Shown here: positions 1 through 8,230 of the stretch, in pieces | Numbering within the stretch: the stretch's first letter is position 1 | How the letters are laid out: every line of letters starts with the position of its first letter | Source: Hymenobacter canadensis | GTDB taxonomy: Bacteria > Bacteroidota > Bacteroidia > Cytophagales > Hymenobacteraceae | DNA length: 64,000 bases | Direction: 5' to 3' | Assembly: GCF_027359925.1 (NCBI RefSeq) | Contig: NZ_CP114769.1 | Coordinates: 62,001 to 126,000, forward strand | The notes under the pieces: generated by a model | The model's database searches: none | The model's input: only the letters and a program-made list of their open reading frames with translations | Told to the model about the DNA's origin: nothing | Translations under genes and position numbers: made by a program

Positions 1-17
1 CCGTTTGACTGTTCACC
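1..17 (+). repeat. cassette repeat, partial copy at window edge
   Basis: The first 17 bases match the right half of the repeat copy at 12975-12991 (accgtttgactgttcac). The window therefore starts inside a repeat, and the array continues to the left. Confidence 0.8.
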
Positions 18-43
18 TTTCTTTTTTCTGACAATCCTGAAGC

Positions 44-466
44 ATGCGTAAGCAAGGATTCCTTACTCAGTTCCTCTACCTTATTCTCTACGCAGCAAGT
101 GGGCTCTTCACCTTGTTCTGGGCCAGTGTCTTCTTTCTCGGGTCGGAGGATACCGTTTTCCGGCAGATTGAAGAGCACGGATTGTTGGTACTGTTTTTAA
201 AGCGATTTCTAGGTTTTGCGATGCTGGGCGGACTGGTCGCCTTAGGCATCACGGTGCCTAGTATCCTGCTTCAGGTTTGGCGGGAGCAAAAGGATTGGTC
301 GGAATCCAAAGAGGTATTTAAACGGGCCCTTTTCTCGCAAGTACTTTGTGCGTTGTTCGGTAGTGCGTTTTTCTCCCTTTCGGTAAGGGACAGTATACCA
401 GATGTAAAATCTGCCATTGACCACTCCCTGATTAGTGAAGAAGCAAGCATGCCACTTCGGTCTTAA
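44..466 (+). CDS. small membrane protein, cassette gene (copy 1 of 2)
   Basis: This 140-aa protein has about three hydrophobic segments (roughly residues 7-33, 46-75 and 94-112) and a hydrophilic tail, so it is probably an inner-membrane protein. I recognise no family. It is one cassette of the array: a repeat ends just before it and another begins 22 bases after its stop. A near-identical copy lies at 13019-13441, differing at only a few residues such as LGITV/LSITV and REQKD/RKQKY. Nucleotide identity runs through both flanks into the repeat core, so the whole cassette was copied. By context it could be an immunity protein, but nothing in the sequence proves this. Confidence 0.75.
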   Translation: MRKQGFLTQFLYLILYAASGLFTLFWASVFFLGSEDTVFRQIEEHGLLVLFLKRFLGFAMLGGLVALGITVPSILLQVWREQKDWSESKEVFKRALFSQVLCALFGSAFFSLSVRDSIPDVKSAIDHSLISEEASMPLRS

Positions 467-487
467 ATCCAGTCTACACACTCTTCA

Positions 488-515
488 TTCCGCTATTCGG
501 ACCGTTTTCTTGAAC
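488..515 (+). repeat. cassette repeat copy
   Basis: Contains cggaccgttttcttgaac. It is the downstream boundary of the duplicated 140-aa cassette. Identity with 13463-13480 ends at ggaccgttt. Confidence 0.85.
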
Positions 516-559
516 ACAAGGTGAAGAGTTATTACTTGCCTTAACACCTGCTCTTGTCT

Positions 560-1027
560 ATGCACCCCGACACCATTGCCGCCAACCTTCTGCTTCAACG
601 GGCGCTTGGCCGCTCGGCTGTCGAAAGTTTTGGCCTATCTCACCAGATTCACTTTCTGGAGTTTCGCGACGACGAGCCCCACGATCACGTACTGTCCATT
701 GACACGGACATGTCCTCAAACGTCAGCTTCGACGGGGACCCTAGGCTCACGGCAGACGAACAACGGCTGCTGGTCTTTAACCGGGTTAACCTGCGCACCG
801 TGACCCGGGTGGTCTGCGATGATGAAGCCAACCTGTTTCTCGACTTTGACAACGGGGTCCAACTCCGATTTGCCGGCACCTCGGCGGAGGGGTATGAACC
901 CTGGCAACTAGGCAGTCGGATGCCCTTGGACGAGCCCGGCGGGTACTTGCTTATCGCCCAGTGCAGCGGTGGGTATGCTATTTGGGATGGGTCAGCGACG
1001 CCTACATCCCACCCTGAAAAGGTCTAA
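560..1027 (+). CDS. hypothetical cassette protein
   Basis: A 155-aa soluble, acidic protein with no signal peptide. The ATG at 560 is preferred to an upstream in-frame TTG at 554. The C-terminal half looks beta-rich, with alternating hydrophobics around LFLDFDNGVQLRF and YEPWQL. I recognise no family with confidence. It is the sole gene between the repeats at 488-515 and 1047-1074. A leftward promoter-like tattacttg precedes it at about 530. The product of 10495-10968 has a similar size and a comparable FxxGxxLxLF-type strand, so the two might be distant relatives. That is only an impression. Confidence 0.7.
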   Translation: MHPDTIAANLLLQRALGRSAVESFGLSHQIHFLEFRDDEPHDHVLSIDTDMSSNVSFDGDPRLTADEQRLLVFNRVNLRTVTRVVCDDEANLFLDFDNGVQLRFAGTSAEGYEPWQLGSRMPLDEPGGYLLIAQCSGGYAIWDGSATPTSHPEKV

Positions 1028-1046
1028 CTCACTCAGTTGCTTTCCT

Positions 1047-1074
1047 CGTCTAGCTTCCGACGGTTTGGCTAAAC
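1047..1074 (+). repeat. cassette repeat copy
   Basis: Contains tccgacggtttggctaaac, the repeat core with small changes (GACGG for GACCG, AAAC for GAAC). It separates a single-gene cassette from the four-gene LytS/LytTR unit. Confidence 0.75.
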
Positions 1075-1205
1075 TAACGAGGCAAAAAGAGATTTTACCA
1101 CTGACCAGCGGGAACGTGTCTAGCCGTTCTAACCACAGAAGTGCGAATCTGCATTCAGCATCATAAATACGATCTCGTTCGCCGGTTTTCTGTATTTTGA
1201 CTCCC

Positions 1206-2270
1206 ATGCTCCGCATCACAAACGCCGCCGCCCTTCCTTTTACCCGGCGGGACGCGGTATGGCTGGGTTTGTTTTACCTGGGGGCGGCCCTACTGGACCG
1301 CACGACGGTGTGGCTGCTGTGGGGCGGCAGGCAGGCGGCGCAGCCGCCCTACTGGGACCCTAGCGAATTGATGGCCAGCTCCGGAATTGACTTCCTGCTC
1401 CGATTTCTGTGCGCGCTCGGTATAAGCTACCTCGTGTGCGCCCGGCTGCACGCCCTCGCTCCGGGCGGGCAGGTCGTGGCATACGCCGTATTGGGGGTGG
1501 CTTTTGTGTTGATTTGCGGACTGCTAGGTGCGCAGATAAAGGCGCGGCTGGGGTGGGTGGAGCTGTTCGGCGGCAAGCTGGGGGTGTACGCCTACTACGT
1601 TTCGGCGCTGTTTTACCTGCTGCAGCTGGGCCTGATTCTGCTGCTGGTGCACATGCGCAAGTACAAACAGGCCGTGCACGCGCAAGCCGAATTGCGGGAC
1701 GCGCTGGCCCGCAGCCAGCTCGCCGCCCTCAAGGCGCAACTCAACCCGCACTTCATCCACAATACGTTCAACAGCATCAACGCCGCCATTGAGCCGGCCA
1801 ACGAGCGGGCCCGGGAGCTCATTATTGAGTTGTCGGACCTGTTCCGACACCAAAATGCCGTAGCCCAGCGGGAGTTCGTGACCGTGGCCGAGGAAATTAG
1901 CTTTTTAACCAAGTACCTGGGGCTGGTGCAGCGCCGGTTTCAAGACCGGCTGCATGTGACGTTTGCCGTGGACGAGACCATATTGTCGCGCCAGATGCCG
2001 GCCATGCTGCTGCAGCCGCTGGTGGAAAACGCTGTGCAGCACGGCGTGACGCCTCATATGGGGCCGTGCACCATCCACGTATCGGTGCAGCCCATGGGCA
2101 ACCAATTGCTATTCACGGTCGCTGACACGGGCGCGGGGCTGCCGGAACAGGGCGTCCAATTGGGCGTGGGCTTGCGCAACACCCAGCTGCGGTTGGAAAA
2201 ACTAGGTTACGCGCCACTGCGCCTCACCCCGAATACGCCCCGCGGCACGCGGGCCCACTTCCGCTTATGA
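1206..2270 (+). CDS. LytS-type sensor histidine kinase
   Basis: A 354-aa sensor kinase of the LytS/YehU (His_kinase, PF06580) class. About four membrane segments lie in residues 17-150. A short coiled linker follows, then the phospho-acceptor box LKAQLNPHFIHNTFNSI with the histidine near residue 182, and an ATPase N-box LLQPLVENAVQHG. It would phosphorylate the LytTR regulator encoded next, whose ATG overlaps its stop (ATGA). The ATG at 1206 is chosen over an in-frame TTG at 1197 that lies inside a promoter-like tattttg box. This four-gene unit lies between two cassette repeats, which is unusual because the other units hold one gene. Confidence 0.85.
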   Translation: MLRITNAAALPFTRRDAVWLGLFYLGAALLDRTTVWLLWGGRQAAQPPYWDPSELMASSGIDFLLRFLCALGISYLVCARLHALAPGGQVVAYAVLGVAFVLICGLLGAQIKARLGWVELFGGKLGVYAYYVSALFYLLQLGLILLLVHMRKYKQAVHAQAELRDALARSQLAALKAQLNPHFIHNTFNSINAAIEPANERARELIIELSDLFRHQNAVAQREFVTVAEEISFLTKYLGLVQRRFQDRLHVTFAVDETILSRQMPAMLLQPLVENAVQHGVTPHMGPCTIHVSVQPMGNQLLFTVADTGAGLPEQGVQLGVGLRNTQLRLEKLGYAPLRLTPNTPRGTRAHFRL

Positions 2271-2989
2271 AACGGGTGCTGCTGGTCGACGACGAGCCGG
2301 ACGCCCGGCTGCTGCTGCGGCAGTACGTGGGCCAGGAACCCGGCTATGAGCTGGTGGGCGAGGCCCGCGACGGCCCGGAGGCTGTGCGGGCCATTCACAC
2401 CCTGCGGCCCGACCTCGTGTTCCTAGACATTCAGCTCCCAGGCTGCTCGGGCTTCGAGGTGCTGGCCCGGCTGGAGCAGCTGCCGCAGGTCGTGTTTTCG
2501 ACGGCCTACGACGCGCACGCTATTGAGGCCTTCGCGTTTCACGCCCTGGACTACTTGCTCAAACCCTACGGCCGCGCCCGGTTTCAGCAGGCCCTGGCCC
2601 GCGTGGTTCACGACGACGCCCGCGTGGAGGCGCTGGCCCAGCGCCTGCTGCAGGCTGGAGCGCCCTACGCCCCGCGCGTGATACTGCATAAGGGCGCACG
2701 GCGCGTGGTGGTGGACGCGAGTTCGATTCGCTACGCGGAGGCGTACGGGGATTACTGCAAGGTGTACCGGCAGCACGAGCAGCTGCTGGCCCTGAGCGGT
2801 ATTTCGGAGCTGGCACTGAAGTTGGACCCGACGCTGTTCTGCCGGGTGCACCGCTCCTACCTAGTCAATCTGACCCACGCGCAGGAACTGGTGCGGACTG
2901 GGCGCCGCTGCTACCTCGTGCTTGACAATCAGGCCCGAGTGCGCGTGAGCGACTCTTATCTGCCCGCACTGCAGCGGCTGCTGCTGTAG
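2267..2989 (+). CDS. LytTR response regulator
   Basis: A 240-aa response regulator with an N-terminal receiver domain (residues 1-120) and a C-terminal LytTR DNA-binding domain (about 140-238). The acidic pocket VDDEPD is near residue 8, the phospho-acceptor D54 is in LVFLDIQLPG, and the switch region reads STAYDAHAIEAFAFHALDYL. The LytTR signature includes IRYAEAYGDYCKVY and FCRVHRSYLVNL. The gene is translationally coupled to the kinase upstream. Likely targets are the two secreted proteins encoded immediately downstream, but that is inference from position. Confidence 0.9.
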   Translation: MKRVLLVDDEPDARLLLRQYVGQEPGYELVGEARDGPEAVRAIHTLRPDLVFLDIQLPGCSGFEVLARLEQLPQVVFSTAYDAHAIEAFAFHALDYLLKPYGRARFQQALARVVHDDARVEALAQRLLQAGAPYAPRVILHKGARRVVVDASSIRYAEAYGDYCKVYRQHEQLLALSGISELALKLDPTLFCRVHRSYLVNLTHAQELVRTGRRCYLVLDNQARVRVSDSYLPALQRLLL

Positions 2990-3126
2990 CGCCCCGGCAA
3001 ATGGTCCGTGTGGGCCGCCAACGGGCGCGCCGGACAGTTTTGTCGGCTGATGGGCGGCTTCGTCGGATTTCCCCTGGATTACTTGACCAGATGACCGAAT
3101 ATCGGGGGCCCACTCGCTTTGCTCCG

Positions 3127-4479
3127 ATGGAACATCTGAAATACACCTGCCTGCTCGGCGCTGCTCTGGTAGGTGGCTGGCCGCTGGCCCACGCGCAACT
3201 GCGGCCCGCTCCCCGCCTCTACGTGCCCGGCCGGGACTCACTGCGCACGTTCACGGGCGTGGAGCAGGCCGCCTACCCGGACGGCAAGCAGCGCGTCTGG
3301 AAAGAGCTGGTGAATGGGCAAGCCACCGGCACGTGGCTGGAATGGTACCCCGACGGTACGCTACGCTACCGGGCTGCGTGGCGGCAAGGTAAGGGGCACG
3401 GCATGTGGGAGTACTTCTACCCGACGGGCGTACGCCGCTCGGCCGAAGTGTACGAGCAGGACCGGCTGGTGGGCCTGGCGTATCAGTACCACCCGAACGG
3501 CCAGGTGGCCACCGAGAGCTCCCACCTGCAGGGTAGGCGCCAAGGGTACGTCCACACCTACGCCCCGGACGGGACGCCGCTTACTGCCCAGCTCTACCAG
3601 CAGGACCAGCGGGTGCTCAACCAGCCTGTGCTGTTTGAGCCGGGACGGATTGCCACCACGGCCCATCAGGAGTGGGATATCACCTTTGAGCCCGACGGCC
3701 ACACGCTCTACTTCACCCGGAAGCTGGCCGGCACCAGTGCCCAGCGGATTTACCGATCCGTGCGGACGCCCACCGGCTGGGGCGAGCCGCAGCCCGCGGC
3801 GTTTTCCACCGGCCCCGACGAGGGCGCCTTCATCACGCCGGACGGCCGCCAGTTCTACTTCGCTTCCCTGCGCCCGCTCCCGGGCCAACGCCCGCGCCCG
3901 GCCACGCCCGACATGAACCTGTGGGTGATGGACAAAACGGCGAAGGGATGGGGCATGCCGCGCCCCGTGCCTGGCCCCATCAACGGGATTCGGCAGCCCG
4001 GCGAGGCGTGGCCCGCGCACTACGAAGCGGGCCCGGTCACCGACGCGGCCGGTACCCTCTATTATTGGGCGGGCAGCCGCACGGGCCCTGATGCCAATTT
4101 ATACGCGGCCCCGCGGCTGCCGGACGGGCGGTTCGGCCCGCCCCAAGAGTTGCCCGCGCCCCCCAACCACCGCGGCACCGACAGCAGCCCCTGCGTGTCG
4201 CCTGACGGCAACCTGCTGTTTTTCGCCTCCTATAACCGGGACGACGGCCTGGGCCGGGAGGACTTGTATTACTGCCGCAAAGTGAACGGGCAGTGGACCG
4301 CGGCCCGGAACTTGGGACCGGCCATTAACTCCGAGCACAACGAAATATGCCCCCGCTTTTCGCCCGATGGCAAGCACTTCTTCTTCAGCAGCGACCGGGG
4401 CCCGGAGCTGGATGCAGCGGGGGAACGAGTCTGTAGCATCTACTACCTGGAAACCGCTTATATGACGTTGCAACCATGA
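3127..4479 (+). CDS. secreted MORN/YwqK-type plus PD40 beta-propeller protein
   Basis: A 450-aa exported protein. The start at 3127 gives a clean signal peptide (MEHLKYTCLLGAALVGGW, cleavage after AHA), so the in-frame start at 3001 is rejected. Residues 40-150 carry MORN/YwqK-like repeats (GTWLEWYPDG, GMWEYFYPTG, YQYHPNGQ). Residues 165-445 contain WD40-like PD40 beta-propeller blades with the repeated FxPDGxxLYF pattern (FEPDGHTLYF, ITPDGRQFYF, VSPDGNLLFF, FSPDGKHFFF). PD40 blades are known from TolB- and OmpA-type periplasmic proteins. The substrate is unknown. It is cotranscribed with the next gene, whose ATG overlaps its stop. Confidence 0.8.
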   Translation: MEHLKYTCLLGAALVGGWPLAHAQLRPAPRLYVPGRDSLRTFTGVEQAAYPDGKQRVWKELVNGQATGTWLEWYPDGTLRYRAAWRQGKGHGMWEYFYPTGVRRSAEVYEQDRLVGLAYQYHPNGQVATESSHLQGRRQGYVHTYAPDGTPLTAQLYQQDQRVLNQPVLFEPGRIATTAHQEWDITFEPDGHTLYFTRKLAGTSAQRIYRSVRTPTGWGEPQPAAFSTGPDEGAFITPDGRQFYFASLRPLPGQRPRPATPDMNLWVMDKTAKGWGMPRPVPGPINGIRQPGEAWPAHYEAGPVTDAAGTLYYWAGSRTGPDANLYAAPRLPDGRFGPPQELPAPPNHRGTDSSPCVSPDGNLLFFASYNRDDGLGREDLYYCRKVNGQWTAARNLGPAINSEHNEICPRFSPDGKHFFFSSDRGPELDAAGERVCSIYYLETAYMTLQP

Positions 4480-4934
4480 AATACCCGTTCCTAATCCTGT
4501 CCGGACTGGCCGCGCTGGCCAGTTTCGCTACCGCCCAGCAAGGGCCCCTGGACACCACCCGCCAGAAGATGGTGGCCATGAGTCAGACCACTCAGCGCCC
4601 CGCGGCTGAGGGCAGCCAGTATTTTGAGCAGGGCAGCTCGCGTCCCTACACGGGCTTGCTCTACGGCCGCTATGCCAACGGCCGCTACCAAACCATCCAG
4701 CAGTACCGGGACGGCCTGGGCAACGGCTACTGGACGGACTTCGACCCGGAAGGCCGCAGGGAATGCCAAGGCACGTACCGGGCCAACCGAGTGGAGGGTC
4801 CGGTCACCTTTTTCTACGAAAACGGCCGCGTGAAGTCCAAAGGGCAATACCGGGACTGGAAGCGGCCCATTGGCGAGTGGGTTTACTACGACCAGCAGGG
4901 CCGCGTAGCGCACCGCATGACTTACACCCGGTAA
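4476..4934 (+). CDS. secreted MORN/YwqK-repeat protein
   Basis: A 152-aa protein with a signal peptide (MKYPFLILSGLAALASFATA) and three or four YwqK/MORN-type repeats in residues 60-150 (YANGRYQTIQQYRDG, NGYWTDFDPEGR, GPVTFFYENGR, IGEWVYYDQQGR). Such repeats form short beta-hairpins. The family is often labelled YwqK antitoxin after its use as an immunity partner, though many members have no proven role. Its start overlaps the stop of the propeller gene by four bases. The cassette repeat begins 22 bases after its stop. Confidence 0.8.
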   Translation: MKYPFLILSGLAALASFATAQQGPLDTTRQKMVAMSQTTQRPAAEGSQYFEQGSSRPYTGLLYGRYANGRYQTIQQYRDGLGNGYWTDFDPEGRRECQGTYRANRVEGPVTFFYENGRVKSKGQYRDWKRPIGEWVYYDQQGRVAHRMTYTR

Positions 4935-4955
4935 ATGGAGGACAGTGCAATACGA

Positions 4956-4982
4956 ATCGTCGTTTCGACCCTTTGGTTGAAC
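4956..4982 (+). repeat. cassette repeat copy
   Basis: Reads cgtttcgaccctttggttgaac, the downstream boundary of the four-gene unit. Confidence 0.85.
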
Positions 4983-4996
4983 TTCTGTGTCGTAGG

Positions 4997-5227
4997 TTAT
5001 TCCTCCCGCACCGTGATATAGCCTTCCGTCCACTCGCGCCTATCTAGCTCATAAGTAGCAATCTCTAACCCTGCTGGCTGGTCTCTAAAGCCTGGCTGCG
5101 TTAAGCTGGCATTTAAGGCTTCTTCAGCCTTCAGGTAGCTGGAATAGACTCCTAAGAGTTTGACATCCTCGCCGCCTGGCAAATCCTCGTCTTCGTGAGT
5201 ATGCCATAAGAGGAACACGTGTGTCAT
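4997..5227 (-). CDS. small soluble protein, DUF7336-like
   Basis: A 76-aa protein resembling the small family with the layout VFLLWHTHE..., KLLGVYSSYLKAEEAL, PGFRDQPAGLEI and WTEGYI. I recall this family as DUF7336. Its biochemical role is unknown to me, and members are often found near immunity or toxin islands. It is a single-gene cassette inserted against the repeat orientation, with its stop 14 bases from the repeat at 4956-4982. Confidence 0.65.
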   Translation of the reverse strand: MTHVFLLWHTHEDEDLPGGEDVKLLGVYSSYLKAEEALNASLTQPGFRDQPAGLEIATYELDRREWTEGYITVREE

Positions 5228-5259
5228 GACAGAGCGCTGTTTGTTTTAGGGTAATGTAA

Positions 5260-5292
5260 GGCTCGTTTTGCTAAAGGCCCTTCTTAGGGAAT
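5260..5292 (+). repeat. degenerate cassette repeat copy
   Basis: Reads gctcgttttgctaaagg followed by cccttcttagggaat. Left arm and centre spacing fit, but the right arm is eroded. It lies where a repeat is expected between two cassettes. Confidence 0.5.
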
Positions 5293-5317
5293 GAGGCATA
5301 GAAATTTGCGACGGTAG

Positions 5318-5325
5318 TAGCTTTG
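5318..5325 (+). promoter_or_regulatory. Bacteroidota -7 promoter box
   Basis: tagctttg is an exact TAnnTTTG box four bases before the ATG of the 5329 gene. It suggests that this cassette carries its own promoter and a near-leaderless transcript. No convincing -33 TTTG box sits at the usual distance. Confidence 0.5.
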
Positions 5326-5328
5326 CGC

Positions 5329-5742
5329 ATGGGTCGAGCAATAGAACACACCACCATAAACGAACAGACTGCTGAGTTATTAGAAAGGGAAGCCATTCCC
5401 CAGTTAGTGTTCCTGTTTGGAAACGCGGGGACATCAGAATCAACTCTGTTGGAAGTGCTCTCCGGTGGCCTCGATACTCTTCTCTACCATCAACCTGAGA
5501 AGGCAGCGTATTCTTTCCGCATCTGGCTTAATAACCCTGTCTGGAGTAGCAACGACACTACACACTTGGCAACCTTTTTCGAGCGAGTCGCCGAACGACT
5601 AAACACATACAAGGGTCTACAGCAGCAGTTCATTGCGGAGATATTACGTGCTCCTACTTATCAATCTAATTCTCTGCGGCCGCGGGGTGATGATGAAGGT
5701 CGATTGTTTCCTCTTTTCAATCTTGCCATAGAACTTCGGTGA
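5329..5742 (+). CDS. hypothetical cassette protein
   Basis: A 137-aa soluble, probably all-helical protein. I recognise no family. The ATG at 5329 is chosen over a TTG at 5323 because that TTG lies inside the promoter box. The last codons (gaacttcggtga) already lie in the left part of the following repeat, so the gene ends within the recombination module. This tight packing is seen repeatedly in the array. By size and context it could be a helical immunity protein. Confidence 0.65.
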   Translation: MGRAIEHTTINEQTAELLEREAIPQLVFLFGNAGTSESTLLEVLSGGLDTLLYHQPEKAAYSFRIWLNNPVWSSNDTTHLATFFERVAERLNTYKGLQQQFIAEILRAPTYQSNSLRPRGDDEGRLFPLFNLAIELR

Positions 5743-5760
5743 TCGACCGTCTTCCTGAAC
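5731..5760 (+). repeat. cassette repeat copy overlapping a gene end
   Basis: Reads gatcgaccgtcttcctgaac. The left part includes the stop codon of the preceding gene. Confidence 0.75.
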
Positions 5761-5778
5761 ACATCCTACATACAGACG

Positions 5779-6447
5779 CTACTCCTTCGTCAACCGTACG
5801 ATCAACAGTTGTGCTTGCTTGGTAAGTGTGATTTGAATCTTCGCATCGGTAGGCGCAGCAGCAACTTTATTTAGGGTGGTGGTCAACGCCACTAAGTCAC
5901 TCATTTTACTGCCTTTTTCTGGCGACCACGTTTGGCCCCCACGCAAGCCAATACCCAATTGAAAGTGGCTAAAGTGGTAGCTCGTGCCATCAGATCCATT
6001 GTCGTGATACTTGCTCGGCGCTGGGTAGCGGGTCTTGGCGATGGCTTGCTTGAATGCTTTAGCTACAAGTAGGGCGGCCGGTTTGCTAAGCTCTACTGTG
6101 GTTGTGTTCACTTGAATCCGAATCGCTGGGGTTTTTTCATAGTTCGACCACACTCTAGTTTGGCAAATTCGATAGGTCAGATAGTACTTCGCAGCCCGCT
6201 GTTCTAGCGAGAGGACGTATTCGGGGCTAAAAGACGGTAGGACCACTACCCGAGCTAGCGGTGAATCAGTTAACCCGGCAAGAAGCACGTCACCGACCCG
6301 TGAGTAGTACGCCTGTTCATGGGAATAACTGGTGAAGATGCCCTCGGTAGGCACCAAATGGTCTTTTCCCTGTTGGGCAGAGGCGTTGATCGATAAAATC
6401 CAACAGCAAAAGGTCCAAGTGGTAACCAGCGTCCAGCGCAACATCAT
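5779..6447 (-). CDS. secreted hypothetical cassette protein
   Basis: A 222-aa exported protein with a signal peptide ending at INASA/QQG (residues 1-25). The mature part has alternating beta-strand patterns (VVVLPSFSPEYVLSLEQ, YYLTYRICQTRVW) and ends with IQITLTKQAQLLIVRL. I recognise no family. It is a single-gene cassette against the repeat orientation, with its stop 19 bases after the repeat at 5731-5760. Confidence 0.65.
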   Translation of the reverse strand: MMLRWTLVTTWTFCCWILSINASAQQGKDHLVPTEGIFTSYSHEQAYYSRVGDVLLAGLTDSPLARVVVLPSFSPEYVLSLEQRAAKYYLTYRICQTRVWSNYEKTPAIRIQVNTTTVELSKPAALLVAKAFKQAIAKTRYPAPSKYHDNGSDGTSYHFSHFQLGIGLRGGQTWSPEKGSKMSDLVALTTTLNKVAAAPTDAKIQITLTKQAQLLIVRLTKE

Positions 6448-6490
6448 ACACGGGAAAGAAAAAACAAGAAGAAGCCATCAAATACCCTTC

Positions 6491-6520
6491 ATTTGGCCAT
6501 TAGGGCCGATTGTTGGGCGT
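6491..6520 (+). repeat. degenerate cassette repeat copy
   Basis: ttagggccgattgttgggcg aligns to the TTCGGACCGTTTGGCTGAAC part with several mismatches. It sits where a boundary is expected between two minus-strand cassettes. Confidence 0.45.
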
Positions 6521-6537
6521 CGTACGTTAGAGCAGAA

Positions 6538-6963
6538 CTACTTTCCTACCCGCGCATCGCTTTGTGCTAGGCGGGTCGCGCAAGCCTGCACTACCCACGG
6601 CGCCACTAGGCCGGCCACGCCGCTACTTAGGAGGTACACAAACAGGTACGGGCGGTCCACCGCCCCCGAAAATGCCCCGCACAATATTGAGGCCACTACC
6701 GTGTAGAGCACGCTAGTAATAGCTACGGCGGGCCAGCGCCGGCCACGTTGGTCCAAAGCCGCCCACGCGGCCAGCCCGACCGCCAACAGGCAAAACGTGT
6801 ACGCGCAATACTGGAGGGAAATACCCCAGGAAATCGGGACCCCTAATGACCGACCCCGCAACTGCTGCACGCTCACGGCGGCAAACCTGCTAGCGTAAAA
6901 CAGGGACCCTGAAATAACCAGGCGCCAACTTAAAACCAAGCCGATGCGCAGCAACTTGTTCAT
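6538..6963 (-). CDS. small membrane protein
   Basis: A 141-aa polytopic membrane protein with about four transmembrane segments (near residues 5-28, 45-65, 73-98 and 110-130). No family is recognised. The ATG at 6963 is preferred to a TTG at 6969. It is a single-gene cassette with the repeat at 6998-7025 upstream of its start and an eroded repeat downstream. Confidence 0.65.
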   Translation of the reverse strand: MNKLLRIGLVLSWRLVISGSLFYASRFAAVSVQQLRGRSLGVPISWGISLQYCAYTFCLLAVGLAAWAALDQRGRRWPAVAITSVLYTVVASILCGAFSGAVDRPYLFVYLLSSGVAGLVAPWVVQACATRLAQSDARVGK

Positions 6964-6997
6964 GTGCAAAAGAACACTCCTAATTTTGAACGGGCTG

Positions 6998-7025
6998 CGT
7001 TTAGCTTGCCACCCTTTTGGTGAAC
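6998..7025 (+). repeat. cassette repeat copy
   Basis: gcgtttagcttgccaccctt followed by ttggtgaac. It is preceded by tgaacgggct, which also precedes the copies at 11012 and 16195, so the repeat has an extended left flank in a subset of copies. Confidence 0.85.
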
Positions 7026-7051
7026 GTTTTTAACAGCACAGACTCCCGCTC

Positions 7052-7552
7052 ATGGACGAACAAGACAACCTTTTATGGTCAAAGCAGCAATGGCGACATA
7101 CGGGAACCGTTACCTTGGAAACGGCTTCTGCCGCGGAAATAGCTCGTTTTTCCCAGGTGCACCAGGTCCAGCTGCCCGCCGATTTAGTCCGCTACTTTGC
7201 CCTCGTGAACGGGACTGCGGGCACCTATGACAAGGAGTTCTTCTGCTTTTATAGCTTAGCGGAAGTACAAGCAGTTGCTGAGCGGTTTGGCGATTACCAC
7301 GGGGCCCCTAAGTACAGCGACCTGCTCCACACTTGGTCGGAGCACCCGACGTTTTATGCCTTCGCCGATTACATGATTCACTCCTTGGCTTACGCCATTC
7401 GGCTGGATGCCCAAACGACCGCCACCAACCCCGTGTTCGTGCTCTGCGGGGGTATCTATCGGCCTATTGCGAAAAGCTTTACGGAATTTCTAGCGCTTTA
7501 CCGACGGGATTCGCCCCTGCTGTATATGAGCGATGAGGAGTTGGCGGAGTAA
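7052..7552 (+). CDS. SMI1/KNR4 (SUKH) family immunity-like protein
   Basis: A 166-aa protein with the SUKH superfamily layout: an N-terminal helix with SAAEIARFSQVHQVQLPADL followed by VRYFALVNGTAG, then FYSLAEVQAVAERF and FYAFADYMIHSLAYAIRL. It closes with a C-terminal SFTEFLALY helix. SUKH proteins commonly neutralise polymorphic toxins as cytoplasmic immunity proteins. No toxin gene is adjacent, so this would be an orphan immunity gene. It is a single-gene cassette between the repeats at 6998-7025 and 7563-7594. Confidence 0.8.
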   Translation: MDEQDNLLWSKQQWRHTGTVTLETASAAEIARFSQVHQVQLPADLVRYFALVNGTAGTYDKEFFCFYSLAEVQAVAERFGDYHGAPKYSDLLHTWSEHPTFYAFADYMIHSLAYAIRLDAQTTATNPVFVLCGGIYRPIAKSFTEFLALYRRDSPLLYMSDEELAE

Positions 7553-7562
7553 ATCAGTTCGC

Positions 7563-7594
7563 TCGTTTTAACGATTCGGACCGTTTGGCCGAAC
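7563..7594 (+). repeat. cassette repeat copy
   Basis: tcgttttaacgattcggacc followed by gtttggccgaac, starting about 10 bases after the SUKH stop. Confidence 0.9.
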
Positions 7595-7610
7595 TGTACT
7601 TCACGCCTTA

Positions 7611-8099
7611 TCAATGGCCGTCAGTAGCCCGTTTGCGGTAGTTGCGGGCATTGTGCTGCATCAGCTGCAGGAGTTCTTGCCGGGAGGCTTCGTCCAGTCC
7701 GGGTAACCGGGTAAGGCCAATCACCATCTTATCGACGGAGCGGAGTGAATCCTGAGCCATTTGGTAGCTGGATAGCTGCGTATCAATAACTCCCTTCTGG
7801 CTAATGAGCATCCACGTCGGGCTCGTGTGATTACCGACTCCGTCGTAAATCGTGAGCAGGGCGTACCGACCGTTGGAGGTAAGCTCTTGAAAAACGCAAA
7901 AGTCGCGTGCCTCGTACGCCCGGCGGCGGGTATCGACCTTGAGGATGAGCGTGGCATTGACCACGGCCCGCGTTTCGCGCGTGAGGTGCAGGTTGTCGAC
8001 CCGGATGCACTTTTCGGGCGTGGCCACTAACCGATTCTGCCCCGCACAGGCCGTTGAGAGCGCCGTAGCCAGCAACTGCCAGCATGTAGAAAGAGTCAT
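7611..8099 (-). CDS. secreted hypothetical cassette protein
   Basis: A 162-aa protein with a short N-terminal hydrophobic segment (LLATALSTACAG) that could be a signal or lipoprotein signal. The rest has beta character (ALLTIYDGVGNHTSPTWMLIS), and the C-terminal helix ends NARNYRKRATDGH. No family is recognised. It is a single-gene cassette against the repeat orientation, flanked by repeats at 7563-7594 and 8158-8188. Confidence 0.6.
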   Translation of the reverse strand: MTLSTCWQLLATALSTACAGQNRLVATPEKCIRVDNLHLTRETRAVVNATLILKVDTRRRAYEARDFCVFQELTSNGRYALLTIYDGVGNHTSPTWMLISQKGVIDTQLSSYQMAQDSLRSVDKMVIGLTRLPGLDEASRQELLQLMQHNARNYRKRATDGH

Positions 8100-8157
8100 G
8101 GAGAAAGGAAAGTTGGGCCGTATCCCCAGCCCAAGTGTACCGCCGGTTGAAATTACC

Positions 8158-8188
8158 CTCGTTTTGATTTCAGACCGTTCAAATAAAC
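8158..8188 (+). repeat. cassette repeat copy
   Basis: ctcgttttgatttcagaccg followed by ttcaaataaac. The right arm diverges but length and position fit. Confidence 0.75.
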
Positions 8189-8230
8189 TACCCTGACTAA
8201 AAAGATTACAGCTCCCTCATTCTTTCGACG

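Noticed and set aside
3001..3126. Upstream start for the PD40 protein
   Set aside because: It would bury a good signal peptide that begins at 3127.
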